Assembly: GCA_001002765.1 (NCBI GenBank)
Contig: LCMS01000006.1
Span: 1 to 46,045 of the forward strand
DNA length: 46,045 nucleotides
Origin: Candidatus Uhrbacteria bacterium GW2011_GWE2_46_68
Lineage (GTDB): Bacteria > Patescibacteriota > Patescibacteriia > UBA9934 > GWF2-40-263
Reading direction: 5' to 3'
In this document: positions 17,192 through 26,817 of the stretch, one piece after another
Layout of the letters: each line of letters opens with the position of its first letter
How positions within the stretch are numbered: the first letter of the stretch is position 1
Translations under genes and position numbers: made by a program
Notes under the pieces: generated by a model
Databases searched by the model: none
Told to the model about the DNA's origin: nothing
What the model saw: only the letters and a program-made list of their open reading frames with translations

Positions 17192-18391
17192 TTATACGCG
17201 GACACTTGTGCGCAAAACTTCCCAGGTTTGCTTGGCTGTGCGCGCAAAAGAAAATTCTTTGGCACGAGCCAATCCTTTTTGTTGCAATGAAACGCGCAGT
17301 GCAGGATCGTCCACTATTTTTGTCAGAGCTTTTGCCCACGCTTCAATATGAGCAGGAGGAACAAAAATTCCCGCCTCACCCATGACTTCATGATATACGG
17401 GAATATCCGAGACGATCACCGGAGTGCCACAAGCGGCCGCTTCGAGATTGGGAATCCCAAATCCTTCATACCAAGACGGTGTGAGATAAGCCGTGGCTTG
17501 ACTTATGAGTATTGGGATTTCTTCCTCGGGCACATAACCCAAAAATCGTATGGAAGATTTGAAAGGAGAGAGTTTGTAAAACGCGTCGATCTCTTCATGC
17601 TTATAGCCGGGGAATCCGGCTAAAACCAATTCAAACGGATCTCCATGTCCGCGCCGTTCTTTGTATTGTTCAAACGCGCGCAAAAGAGTGAGGATATTTT
17701 TTTTGGCTTCCAGACGGCCAACCGAGAAAAAATAATGCGGGGAAAGACGATACGTTTGCACCACAGCATTTTTTTCTTCTGTGGATCGCAGAGTGTAGAG
17801 CGTATGATTTGGAGCCAATGGGGTGACCGTGATTTTTTCGGGCGCCACATGATAGACATCCATCACTTCTTGTTTGGTAAAAATGGAAGGGGTGAGAATG
17901 TGAGAGGCACGCAGTGCCGCACGCCCGGTGACATGATGGAGGCGACGACGAAGAGAGGGTGGATAGACATCCGGCCGACGGAGAAAACCCAGATCATGAA
18001 TCGTCGTTATTGTGGCTTGTTGTTTTTTGACGTCTCGCGGAAAAATAATCGGCAATCCTTGAGAAGGAACAAAAAGCACATGCACCGGTCGTCGCCACAT
18101 TTCCCAACTGACTCTCCCCTGCATCCACCCTCGTGGAAGGCGCCAAGAAAGCACACGAGACTCCCATTGTGGAGGAAGATGCGCCAACACTCCTAGAAGC
18201 GGCGTGGGACTAAACAAAACCACACGCTCTTCTTTTGTCAGCGTGTGTTGTTTCATTTCTTCAATAAGATGAAAAGCATACCATTCCACTCCGGTCTTTT
18301 TTTCTTTATTGGCCGAGGAGGCATCTAATCCATAGATACGCATGCTTTCATCCATCACATGATCGGGATGTAAAAAATCATTTTCCTCCAT
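17192..18391 (-). CDS. Glycosyltransferase family 4 (GT-B)
   Basis: 'FSVGRLEAKKNILTLLRAFEQYK', 'LTPSWYEGFGIPNLEAAACGTPVIVSDIPVYHEVMGEAG'. Confidence 0.93.
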   Translation of the reverse strand: MEENDFLHPDHVMDESMRIYGLDASSANKEKKTGVEWYAFHLIEEMKQHTLTKEERVVLFSPTPLLGVLAHLPPQWESRVLSWRLPRGWMQGRVSWEMWRRPVHVLFVPSQGLPIIFPRDVKKQQATITTIHDLGFLRRPDVYPPSLRRRLHHVTGRAALRASHILTPSIFTKQEVMDVYHVAPEKITVTPLAPNHTLYTLRSTEEKNAVVQTYRLSPHYFFSVGRLEAKKNILTLLRAFEQYKERRGHGDPFELVLAGFPGYKHEEIDAFYKLSPFKSSIRFLGYVPEEEIPILISQATAYLTPSWYEGFGIPNLEAAACGTPVIVSDIPVYHEVMGEAGIFVPPAHIEAWAKALTKIVDDPALRVSLQQKGLARAKEFSFARTAKQTWEVLRTSVRV

Positions 18392-18397
18392 AGATGA

Positions 18398-19405
18398 TTA
18401 GGTTGTGGTAAAAATACTGCGCTTATACGCTTCCAAATTTTCGAGTGCGATCCCTGTACCTTTGACTACGCATTGCTGCGGATCCTCGGCAACAAAAGTC
18501 GGTACACCAGTTGCCTCGGCAATCAAAATATCCAAACTGCGCAACATGGCAGAACCTCCGGAAAGCATGATACCTTTGTCCATGACATCGGCGGAAAGCT
18601 CGGGAGGTGTTTTGTGAAGCACCTCTTTCACGGTCGTGACAATCCCTTCCAATTCATTTTGAATGGCGTCGGTCACATCATCGGAAGTCACTTGAATGAT
18701 TTTAGGAAGACCGGAAATCATATCGCGCCCCTTCACTTCGGTGAATAATTTATCCGGCAAATACATGGCCGCGCCAATATTGATTTTAATATCCTCGGCT
18801 GTGCGCTCTCCAATCGCAAGCCCGTATTTACGACGAATATACTCCATGATCGCTTGATCAAATTTTACTCCACCGATGCGCACCGATTCGGAAGCAACGA
18901 TTCCTCCCAAAGAAATCACGGCCATCTCGGATGTCCCTCCGCCAATATCAATAATCATGTGGCCCGAAGGAGAACCGATGGGAATGTTGGCACCGATTGC
19001 CGCCACAATCGGTTCTTTGATCACATAGGCAGCCTTGGCTCCGGCGGCCATGGTGGCATCGATAACTGCACGACGTTCAGTTGAGGTAATGCCACCGGGT
19101 ACGGCAACCATCACCTCGGGACGCAAGAGGCGAAAATTGCCGAGCGCTTTGTTGATAAAGTATCGAAGCATGGCTTCGGTTGTGCGATAATCCGCAATCA
19201 CTCCATCTTTCAGCGGCCGCCGCGCCACAATAGTGTCGGGTGTACGACCTAACATATCTTTTGCTTCTTTTCCCACGGCCAACACTTTTTTATCCAATCG
19301 CGAAACAGCCACAACACTTGGTTCGTGGATAATGATGCCGCGCTTTGGGACATAGACAAGCACGGTGGTCGTTCCAAGATCAATGCCGATTTTTTTGAGA
19401 AACAT
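18398..19405 (-). CDS. mreB: Rod shape-determining protein MreB (paralog 1)
   Basis: IGIDLGTTTVLVYV, MIIDIGGGTSEMAVISLGGIV, GIMLSGGSAMLRSLD. Confidence 0.93.
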   Translation of the reverse strand: MFLKKIGIDLGTTTVLVYVPKRGIIIHEPSVVAVSRLDKKVLAVGKEAKDMLGRTPDTIVARRPLKDGVIADYRTTEAMLRYFINKALGNFRLLRPEVMVAVPGGITSTERRAVIDATMAAGAKAAYVIKEPIVAAIGANIPIGSPSGHMIIDIGGGTSEMAVISLGGIVASESVRIGGVKFDQAIMEYIRRKYGLAIGERTAEDIKINIGAAMYLPDKLFTEVKGRDMISGLPKIIQVTSDDVTDAIQNELEGIVTTVKEVLHKTPPELSADVMDKGIMLSGGSAMLRSLDILIAEATGVPTFVAEDPQQCVVKGTGIALENLEAYKRSIFTTT

Positions 19406-19586
19406 ATAGTCATCACATTATGAAACGGAACTTTAGACGCCGCAAGGATGGATGGGATGCGCCGTCTTGGAGCACAGAAAAACCACAGATGTATCCTAGA
19501 TACATTGAGGATTTTTCTGTGCGAAGGACAAGCAGACCGCCATCGTTGCGGATGGATAAATTCTGTTTCATGATGCGATGACTATA
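19405..19586. repeat. Near-palindromic ~182-bp interspersed element, copy 1
   Basis: TIR TATAGTCATC...GATGACTATA; inner hairpin GCACAGAAAAACC..ATGTATC-CTA-GATACAT..GGATTTTTCTGTGC; second copy at 40415-40597. Confidence 0.85.
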
Positions 19587-19627
19587 GGTGAACCTCCTTT
19601 ACGTCTCGTATCTTACCTGTCTGTCTC

Positions 19628-21636
19628 CTAATCGAAAAGCACTTCAAAAATTTTGTCTTGATCAAGAATTGTGTTCAATAGATAGGTCTCATTGCCCCAC
19701 TCTAAACGCTCTTCGGAGGGTGTGGCATAAAAAATCGTGTTTCCAAAATCCAATGCAAGGTGAAGGTTGTGATCGCTTGCACCCATTTGTTTGAAAAACG
19801 TCAGTGTATAAGAACCGTTTTCGATCGCTTCGACAACCCCATCAGATAACAAATATTCAAAAACTAAGGTTTGAGTTTCTCCGGGTTCCACCGAAGTAAA
19901 CGCACCAAAGTAGGTAAGCCCAAGATCGGTTCCCACATCAACCACTCCTTCCGATTGAGAAGGATTAAGCAAACGATCATTGACAAGAGACCCCTTGGTA
20001 TCAATAAGCTTCGTTCCAAACGGAACATACAGTCGTGTATAAGTACGGTAACGCGTCGTCTTCCAATCAAAAGAACCCCGGTGAGCATAGATAATGGTCG
20101 TACGACCAATCCAATCCCCTTTGGTATTTTGAAACACTTCGTAAGTCATATCACGATCAACGGCAGGATCAGACTTAAGACTGGCCAAATTGGCGTCAAC
20201 CACCATTTGAGTATCAACGGAAGAGGAAAGAACACGCCCGGCCCATCCGGCTTGAAGCAGGGCTTCTTCCACTTCTTGATCAGCACTGTAAAAAGCCAAT
20301 TGTTTTTGCGAAAAATTTGCGGAAACAATATCAAGGAGCGCGGGCCAATCACTGGCGGGAAGTTCGTACAATCGGTACAAAAGCGACTCAACTACATCAG
20401 CCAAAATCTCTTTGCGTTGAGAGGAAGGGATCCCCTGTCCTGTATATCCCACCTCGACTTGATATTCCATGGCGTCCGCAAAATTTTCGGCCGTAAATGT
20501 CTGACCCGAAACAGTGAGAGGACCGGTCAAAACTAAAATGTCTGAGACAAAAGTAGTGGTCAACCCAATGACTCCATGCACACTCATCGCGGTTGGCACG
20601 GACATTTTTTGCTCCTCGGACAATGATTGTCCCTCGGCAATAAAACGTTCAATAATGTGCAAGGCACTTACGGCAAAATCGGGCGACCAGTTGGCGTCGC
20701 GCATGTACCAAAAAGGAGTGGCATTGTAAGTTTGCAAAGGTATGGGAGCGGCTAGGGATGAAACCGCAAGTTGATCAAGGGCATACACATCTTTTGTTTG
20801 CACCGAGACAAAATCTCCATCCTGCACACGCGCAAGACCATAAGTGCCGATAAATCCTCCTCCCGGACGCAACTCGGTATTATTCAAAAACAAAAGAAGA
20901 AATGTTTTTTGTTCTTCAAGCCCTCCAAATTCGGGAAGAATCGTCGCAAATGTTTGAAGGTTGTGAAGGGATTGGGACGCCTCGTCCAATTGATCGAGGA
21001 GAGTAAGAAACGTGGAAAGAGAGGAAACAAGCCAGAGAGCGCTTCCCCACTGTTGCATTTCCTCGCGCACAATGGAGAGTTGAGCCGATGCCTGAGCAAA
21101 ATCAGAAGACGCCTCACTCAAACGCATAAGCACAGCTCGTTTGGTCTCTCTTGGCACTTCGGCAAATGTGCCTTCAACCTGTGTGGTACTAAGATCAGCT
21201 GACAGTCCGGAAAGTCGCACCATATCTTCCCCCACCCCACAAAGATTTTGAAGAGCTTCAAGCAAATATCCTCCGGCCTCCAAGGTATGTGCAAGACCGG
21301 TCACTTGATCTCCTATCCAAGGGAAGGGAGCCAAAAATCCAAAAAAATCTACCGCATGTTCGGCACGAACCGTTGTCTTTTGTATGGCGTCCAACGCGTC
21401 GGACGCGGCAACAAAATCCCAAACAGCCACGGCTTCTTTTGCGTGCTTCGCTTCTTGCATGATGCTCTGCGTTGTCGCAAATGCCCATCCGGCAAATCCT
21501 ACGCAAGCACAAAGGACGACGAGAAAAAAACTTGCACAAACAACCACGATCATTCGCTTGCGCTTATCGTGTCGTTGACGACGTCTGACAAAAGACGGTT
21601 CTATTTTTTCTAAAAAATTGTAGGAATGCGTCACAC
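19628..21636 (-). CDS. DUF4012 domain-containing membrane protein
   Basis: N-terminal TM, 'LLLFLNNTELRPGGGFIGTYGLARVQDGD' typical of DUF4012; GTG start at 21636 directly follows the upstream stop. Confidence 0.88.
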
Positions 21637-22452
21637 TTAGGAAACGGGTGTGGGAGGCTTCCTCCCATGTTTCCGATAATAGTATAGCGCACTTTGGAGT
21701 TGGATGGAGGTTAGTGGATGAAACAGCTGCTTCAAAAAATTTCCTTCGGCCGTTTCTCGACGATAATAATGAATCATCTGTGCGGCAGGGTGATACACCA
21801 CACGTTTTCCCGCTTGCCAACAACGGCGACACAAATCTTGCTCCTCAAAGTACATAAAAAAAGCCGGATCAAAACCACCCAAGGTTTTCATGAACGACCG
21901 TCTAAGACACATACTGGCTCCAAGCACATAATCCACATCACGCGTCTCTGTGTGATTCCACTCCTCCATCAAATAGGCACGAACCTCACGCCGAGCCCAA
22001 GGCAAGGAACGCAGCAGAGGAAGTCGACGATAAAAAATCACCTGCGGAGTGGCAAAACGAAAACAACTCATCTGAATACTTCCGTCGGGGTGTCGCAATT
22101 GCGGAGCGACAATCCCCACGTCAGGATGCTCTTTGAGGTACTGCACCAAAGTTTCCAATGATCCGGGAAGTACCATGGCGTCCGGATTAAAAATAAGAAA
22201 GTGATCTCCTGTTGCTTGTGCCATCGCTTGATTCATTCCATTACCAAATCCGATATTTTTTTCCTGCACAAGAAGACGGACCGCGGGGAATTCTTTTGCC
22301 ACCCACGGGGCGACACGCCTCTGCGGATTGTTATCAACAACGATCACTTCATACGAAATCTTCGGGGCTGCACGAAAAATCCCTTTGAGGGTTTGTCTCA
22401 AAAGTCCTGGCGTATTGTAGTGCACAATAAGAAGAGACAGTTCGGGAGACAT
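21637..22452 (-). CDS. Glycosyltransferase family 2
   Basis: 'LSLLIVHYNTPGLLRQTLKGI', 'VDNNPQ', 'FLIFNPDAMV', 'VLGASMCLRRS'. Confidence 0.92.
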   Translation of the reverse strand: MSPELSLLIVHYNTPGLLRQTLKGIFRAAPKISYEVIVVDNNPQRRVAPWVAKEFPAVRLLVQEKNIGFGNGMNQAMAQATGDHFLIFNPDAMVLPGSLETLVQYLKEHPDVGIVAPQLRHPDGSIQMSCFRFATPQVIFYRRLPLLRSLPWARREVRAYLMEEWNHTETRDVDYVLGASMCLRRSFMKTLGGFDPAFFMYFEEQDLCRRCWQAGKRVVYHPAAQMIHYYRRETAEGNFLKQLFHPLTSIQLQSALYYYRKHGRKPPTPVS

Positions 22453-22459
22453 AGGGCAT

Positions 22460-23515
22460 TTAGCAAAACCATTTGAGCAAAGCGCGACGAGGAACCCGAC
22501 GTGACCGTTGGATCAGACGACGTTTGCGCCACAGGCGCGGAAAAATAATCCATGGATCAATAAACGCTTTCATGTAGCGCGGTTCAAACAAAAGCACATA
22601 AAAAAATCGAGTAAACTCTCGTGCGATCACCCAAGGACTCATCGCAAAAAATTCCAACCACCCCAAATTTTTTACTAAAAGAAAACCGTGATTACGTAAA
22701 GACCAATAGCGACGAATGCGAGATTGTCCTCGACGCTGTTGCCATCGCTTCCACCACAAAAGTTTCTCTTTGCTGTACATACCACGATGATGATAAGCCA
22801 CGGCTCCTGGAACAAATCGAGCGCCCCACCCCATCCGCTGGAGACGCCAGGACAGATCGATGTCTTCTTTGTATGAAAAAAAATCCGCATCAAAAAATTC
22901 TTGCGCATATCGGATGTCCGCAAGCGCTTGCGCACGATACATGGCAATGGCTCCGGAGATGCCAAATACATCTTGTGAGTCGCGGTATTGTCCTTGATTG
23001 ATCTCCCCGGCTCCTCGATCCCAAAAAAAACATCCACGGGAAGCGCAAAGACCGGTTGAATCTATCACATCGGAGAGGATGGTTTCTTTCCATCCTTCTT
23101 CTCCTGCGGGTTCACGAAAAGCCCGTAAAAGTGTTCCTCCCCACATTCCCACGGTTGGATGCGTCTGTGTGTCACGCAAAAGTTCTTCCACAAATGTGGG
23201 AGAAAAAATAGTGTCTTGATTCACGATAAGAATAAAACAAGAGGACAAATCTTTTTCTTGCCAATGTTCAATCGCATAACGGATGCCTTGATTGTGGGCC
23301 GCTGCAAAACCGAGATTCTTTGGATTGCGTAAAAAAACCGCCTGAGGCATTTGTGCGCGCACAAAATCCTCTATCCCATCACTGGAACCGTTATCAATAA
23401 TGAACAAACGGAAATCTTGTACGGTTTGTGTGCGTAAGGACTTGCACAATTCCGGAAAGACATCCATGCCATTCCATGTCACAACATGAAGAGAAATCGA
23501 AGGGGTGTGGGACAT
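22460..23515 (-). CDS. Glycosyltransferase family 2
   Basis: 'LHVVTWNGMDVFPELCKSLRTQTVQDFRLFIIDNGSSDG', 'ILIVNQDTIF', 'YKEDIDLSWRLQRMGW'. Confidence 0.92.
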   Translation of the reverse strand: MSHTPSISLHVVTWNGMDVFPELCKSLRTQTVQDFRLFIIDNGSSDGIEDFVRAQMPQAVFLRNPKNLGFAAAHNQGIRYAIEHWQEKDLSSCFILIVNQDTIFSPTFVEELLRDTQTHPTVGMWGGTLLRAFREPAGEEGWKETILSDVIDSTGLCASRGCFFWDRGAGEINQGQYRDSQDVFGISGAIAMYRAQALADIRYAQEFFDADFFSYKEDIDLSWRLQRMGWGARFVPGAVAYHHRGMYSKEKLLWWKRWQQRRGQSRIRRYWSLRNHGFLLVKNLGWLEFFAMSPWVIAREFTRFFYVLLFEPRYMKAFIDPWIIFPRLWRKRRLIQRSRRVPRRALLKWFC

Positions 23516-23516
23516 A

Positions 23517-25004
23517 TCAACGTTTTTTTCGTGTCACTTGAAACCCGAGATATTTTCCAAACATAAACCTTGTCTGTGCATCGATCGCGGGAAAAGCACC
23601 GAAAATAATAAAAGTCACGGGGAGTAATGCCCATTGCAATAACATGAACGGCCACTGTGTCCAATGTGTTTGTTGCGGCCGTCTCGGAAGAAGGACAAGG
23701 GAAAGCAAAGCTGAAACAAAAAGACCCACCATGGCTCCTTGCATAAGCATCTCAAGGGTGTACGGCGCGGCTTGCACTAAGGCAGCGGTTTGCCCTTCTG
23801 CGGTCTGAAGCGGTAACCACCCCAATAAAAAAATCAAAAGGGGAGCCGTGGCCCAGGTGTACATCCCTTCCAGATGATTAAAAAGATATTTGAGGCGTTT
23901 GCGCAAAGGAATGGTGTGATCTTTTTGAAACGCTTCCACGATAAAAGGAAGATGCTCCACTCCCCAAGCCCAACGACGTTGCTGTATATAGAGGGCTTTA
24001 AGCGCCTGCCAATAATTATCCCCGACAACCGTATCCATGGACACGGGTAAAAATAAAGGTGTCACTCGATAATCTCCATGATAATGCACGAAAGCTTGCA
24101 TGAAAATACGAGAGTCTTCGCTCACAATATCTTTTTGCCAAAATCCCACATCTTTAAGCATGGTCCAAGGCATGGAATGAGAAGAAAATGTCCATAACCG
24201 TTCGGGGCGCACAAGCTCACTCATAAGCCAAAATGTGGTGCCAAATGCGGCAATGCGCACAGGCGCGGGCGCATGCCAGATATTGTTGGCGAGCAAGGTA
24301 ATCGGTTGATAAGAAGAATGTGTGGGGTTTGGTACGGTACAGTACAAATACGTAAGATAGGAAAAATATTGTTTATGAGCGATCGTGTCCACATCAAATG
24401 CTGTCACAATCACATCTTCATCACGCAGATCGGGGAAACGTTTGGAAAGCTCTTTGGCAATTTGTGATCCTGACCAATGTAGATTGGAACCTTTCCCCGG
24501 AATTTCTCCTGGAAGATCTTTAGGGTGGATCGTGGAAAAGATAGCGCCAAATACTCCGTCAAATTCCCGCTCCAATGTGCGGACATTTTCTTCGAAATGG
24601 GCACGATCACGTTCTTCCCCCGCAAGCACAATAAAACAATGGATGGATGGATACTGATTTTGGGCAAGTGATCGAAGCGTGGCGCGTAAAATCTCCACTC
24701 CTTCTTTATAGGTAGGAAGAAAAATAAGATGACGAATGGAAGCGGCTCTTGGTAGAGAAGAAAGGCGCGCGCCCCAATCAATCTGTGAAGTACGTCGGAC
24801 TTCCACCCAAGCCGCCAAAATATGAATCACATAATAGATGACTCGGTAGAGCCACAGCACGTCAAACAAAATAATCAGTACAATGGCCCAAAGAGGAGCA
24901 AGAAAAGAAAGGATGATTGCAAGACCAAACGTTCCCCAAATCAAAAGACCGGGGATCACCTCCCACCCGCGCATCTTTCCGTAATGATACGTAAGCTCGG
25001 GCAT
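23517..25004 (-). CDS. Membrane glycosyltransferase family 2
   Basis: Multiple TM segments; 'VIVTAFDVDTIAHKQYFSYLTYLY', 'QQRRWAWGVEHLPF' resembles the QxxRW motif. Confidence 0.88.
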   Translation of the reverse strand: MPELTYHYGKMRGWEVIPGLLIWGTFGLAIILSFLAPLWAIVLIILFDVLWLYRVIYYVIHILAAWVEVRRTSQIDWGARLSSLPRAASIRHLIFLPTYKEGVEILRATLRSLAQNQYPSIHCFIVLAGEERDRAHFEENVRTLEREFDGVFGAIFSTIHPKDLPGEIPGKGSNLHWSGSQIAKELSKRFPDLRDEDVIVTAFDVDTIAHKQYFSYLTYLYCTVPNPTHSSYQPITLLANNIWHAPAPVRIAAFGTTFWLMSELVRPERLWTFSSHSMPWTMLKDVGFWQKDIVSEDSRIFMQAFVHYHGDYRVTPLFLPVSMDTVVGDNYWQALKALYIQQRRWAWGVEHLPFIVEAFQKDHTIPLRKRLKYLFNHLEGMYTWATAPLLIFLLGWLPLQTAEGQTAALVQAAPYTLEMLMQGAMVGLFVSALLSLVLLPRRPQQTHWTQWPFMLLQWALLPVTFIIFGAFPAIDAQTRFMFGKYLGFQVTRKKR

Positions 25005-25009
25005 GAAGA

Positions 25010-25690
25010 TTAACGATCAGAAGAAATGTCTTTACGCAAACGATCCAGAACGCGCGAAGCATGTTCTTTTCCTCCCAGTCCAAATGCCAGTCCGCCGGAG
25101 AGTGCCAGCATAGCCACGAGGCCTGTAAAAAGGACGCGGATGAGATCAGGGGCAATTTGTAATTGCACGAGCGCGGCCATAAATGTAAAAATCAAAATGG
25201 CCCACTTGGCCGTGCCCGAAAGAAAATCAGCGGATTCCAATTGTGCGGCGGCCACGGCGGATTTCACCACGCGCTTCACAAAATTTGCGAGCAAAATACC
25301 GGCCAACAAAATGATCACAGAGATCATGACGTTTGGAAGATACCGTACAACTTCTTGCAAATATCCGGTGACCTGATCCCATCCCAAAATATCCGTAGTC
25401 GCGATCAAGGTGACAATAATGCAAAACCATTTCACGATCCACGCAAGCAAACGACCGATATGAAGATGAATACCGATTTTTTCAAAAAACGCCTTGATCT
25501 CAAAATGAGCGGCGAGTTGATCAATTCCGAGCACTTGAACCACCTGGCGAATCACCTTGCTTAAGACAAGCGCCAACAACATGCCTACCAAAAAAACAAC
25601 CACGGCTCCAAGAATCTGTGGAAGATACGCAATCAAGCTTTCCCAAAGCTCCAAAAAAGGTTCTTGAAACATAAGGGGTGAAAAGGTCAT
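25010..25690 (-). CDS. MscS-type conserved TM-helix membrane protein
   Basis: Repeated TM-helix pattern 'LPQILGAVVVFLVGMLLALVLSKVIRQVV' / 'LPNVMISVIILLAGILLANFVKRVV'. Confidence 0.8.
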   Translation of the reverse strand: MTFSPLMFQEPFLELWESLIAYLPQILGAVVVFLVGMLLALVLSKVIRQVVQVLGIDQLAAHFEIKAFFEKIGIHLHIGRLLAWIVKWFCIIVTLIATTDILGWDQVTGYLQEVVRYLPNVMISVIILLAGILLANFVKRVVKSAVAAAQLESADFLSGTAKWAILIFTFMAALVQLQIAPDLIRVLFTGLVAMLALSGGLAFGLGGKEHASRVLDRLRKDISSDR

Positions 25691-25699
25691 AGAAAAAAA

Positions 25700-26092
25700 T
25701 TAAGAATAAGAAAAAGTGATATGAGGTTTTTGTGTATAGGTTGGCATGGCAACGATGCGTGCTGGTTCTACAAGCGCTCGCGTCCATATCTGAATGAGGG
25801 ACTCTTGTGGATCTGCGCTTAAGGCTACCAGGGGGAGATGATGAACATACGCAAAGGTGTTGGCAATCGTGACACTCATGCGACTGGCTGTACAAGACCC
25901 CGGCCCTGTTACAACGATCATCTTGCTTATATGTGCTTGAGAGATATGCCATTGCTCCAATGCTTGTGTGATACAAAGTAATAGCTGTTCGGGAGAAAGT
26001 TCCTCACGTTTTTGCTGGAGGAGAAAGTTGTTTTGTCCTAAACCGATTTCAAAAAAATGAATGTCTTGTGCGCGAATCAATAAAGTAAACAT
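25700..26092 (-). CDS. tsaB: TsaB-like protein (short)
   Basis: 'MIVVTGPGSCTASRMSVTIANTFAYVHHLPLVALSA' matches the TsaB VGxGPGSFTGLR...A region; no C-terminal half. Confidence 0.7.
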   Translation of the reverse strand: MFTLLIRAQDIHFFEIGLGQNNFLLQQKREELSPEQLLLCITQALEQWHISQAHISKMIVVTGPGSCTASRMSVTIANTFAYVHHLPLVALSADPQESLIQIWTRALVEPARIVAMPTYTQKPHITFSYS

Positions 26093-26094
26093 AC

Positions 26095-26703
26095 CTAGGA
26101 GAGACGGTTGATCATAATGATCTTCTCTGCATCCAGAATAGAAGAAAGGAAACGATCCGTCACCTGACGACGATACACAAATTCCTCCTTGGGCATCAAG
26201 GTAAAATTGATCTCATGACCCATTTCTTTTTCAAATTCGCCAATCATTTTTTCCACGGCTTTTTGTTTGATGTCCCCAACGATCAATAAATCGGTACGTA
26301 CATCGGCGAGATTGAGAAACCGCCCGGTGAACGCCAAAAAATCAATCTTCCCTTTTGCATCCATCTCTTGAACAAAATTGTTCTTCAAGAGAACTTGAAT
26401 TTTTTGAAACAGCGCACGCAAATCTTCAAACAGCAAAGAAGAGGTTTCGGCTTGATAATATTTTTTCTTTTCGGAAAGGGCGAGAGTGCGTCCGGGAATT
26501 TGCTTTGCTTTTTTTTCACAGACGATCCCTAAATCCATAAGATTTTGAAGTTCACGACGAACTGAATTGAGTTGAGCATCCACCTTACGCGTCATCTCGC
26601 GCACAAAAAAAGCCTCCTGTGAATATTGAAGAAATAAAGCCAGGAGACGTGCACGCGTCTTTGAACCAAACAACTGTTCAAGTTTGAAATTCTGTTTCGC
26701 CAT
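26095..26703 (-). CDS. HTH transcriptional regulator / MNT-like protein typical of CPR
   Basis: 'MAKQNFKLEQLFGSKTRARLLALFLQYSQEAFFVREMTRKVDAQLNSVRRELQNLMDLGIV' winged-helix; start chosen at 26703. Confidence 0.78.
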   Translation of the reverse strand: MAKQNFKLEQLFGSKTRARLLALFLQYSQEAFFVREMTRKVDAQLNSVRRELQNLMDLGIVCEKKAKQIPGRTLALSEKKKYYQAETSSLLFEDLRALFQKIQVLLKNNFVQEMDAKGKIDFLAFTGRFLNLADVRTDLLIVGDIKQKAVEKMIGEFEKEMGHEINFTLMPKEEFVYRRQVTDRFLSSILDAEKIIMINRLS

Positions 26704-26761
26704 AGATCTTCTCTGAAAAAACCTTGTATTCATGAATGAAAAACCCTGTTCTTATCTCCCA

Positions 26762-26789
26762 TTGCTCCTGTGTTTTTCTTAGGTATAAT
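26762..26789 (+). promoter_or_regulatory. Promoter upstream of 26818 CDS
   Basis: TTGCTC-16 nt-TATAAT. Confidence 0.5.
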
Positions 26790-26817
26790 GTACACAACCT
26801 CCTCTAAACGAGCAACT

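Noticed and set aside
19405-19586. Palindromic element as a simple intrinsic terminator
   Set aside because: Far too long, duplicated almost intact at 40415-40597 and positioned next to start codons.
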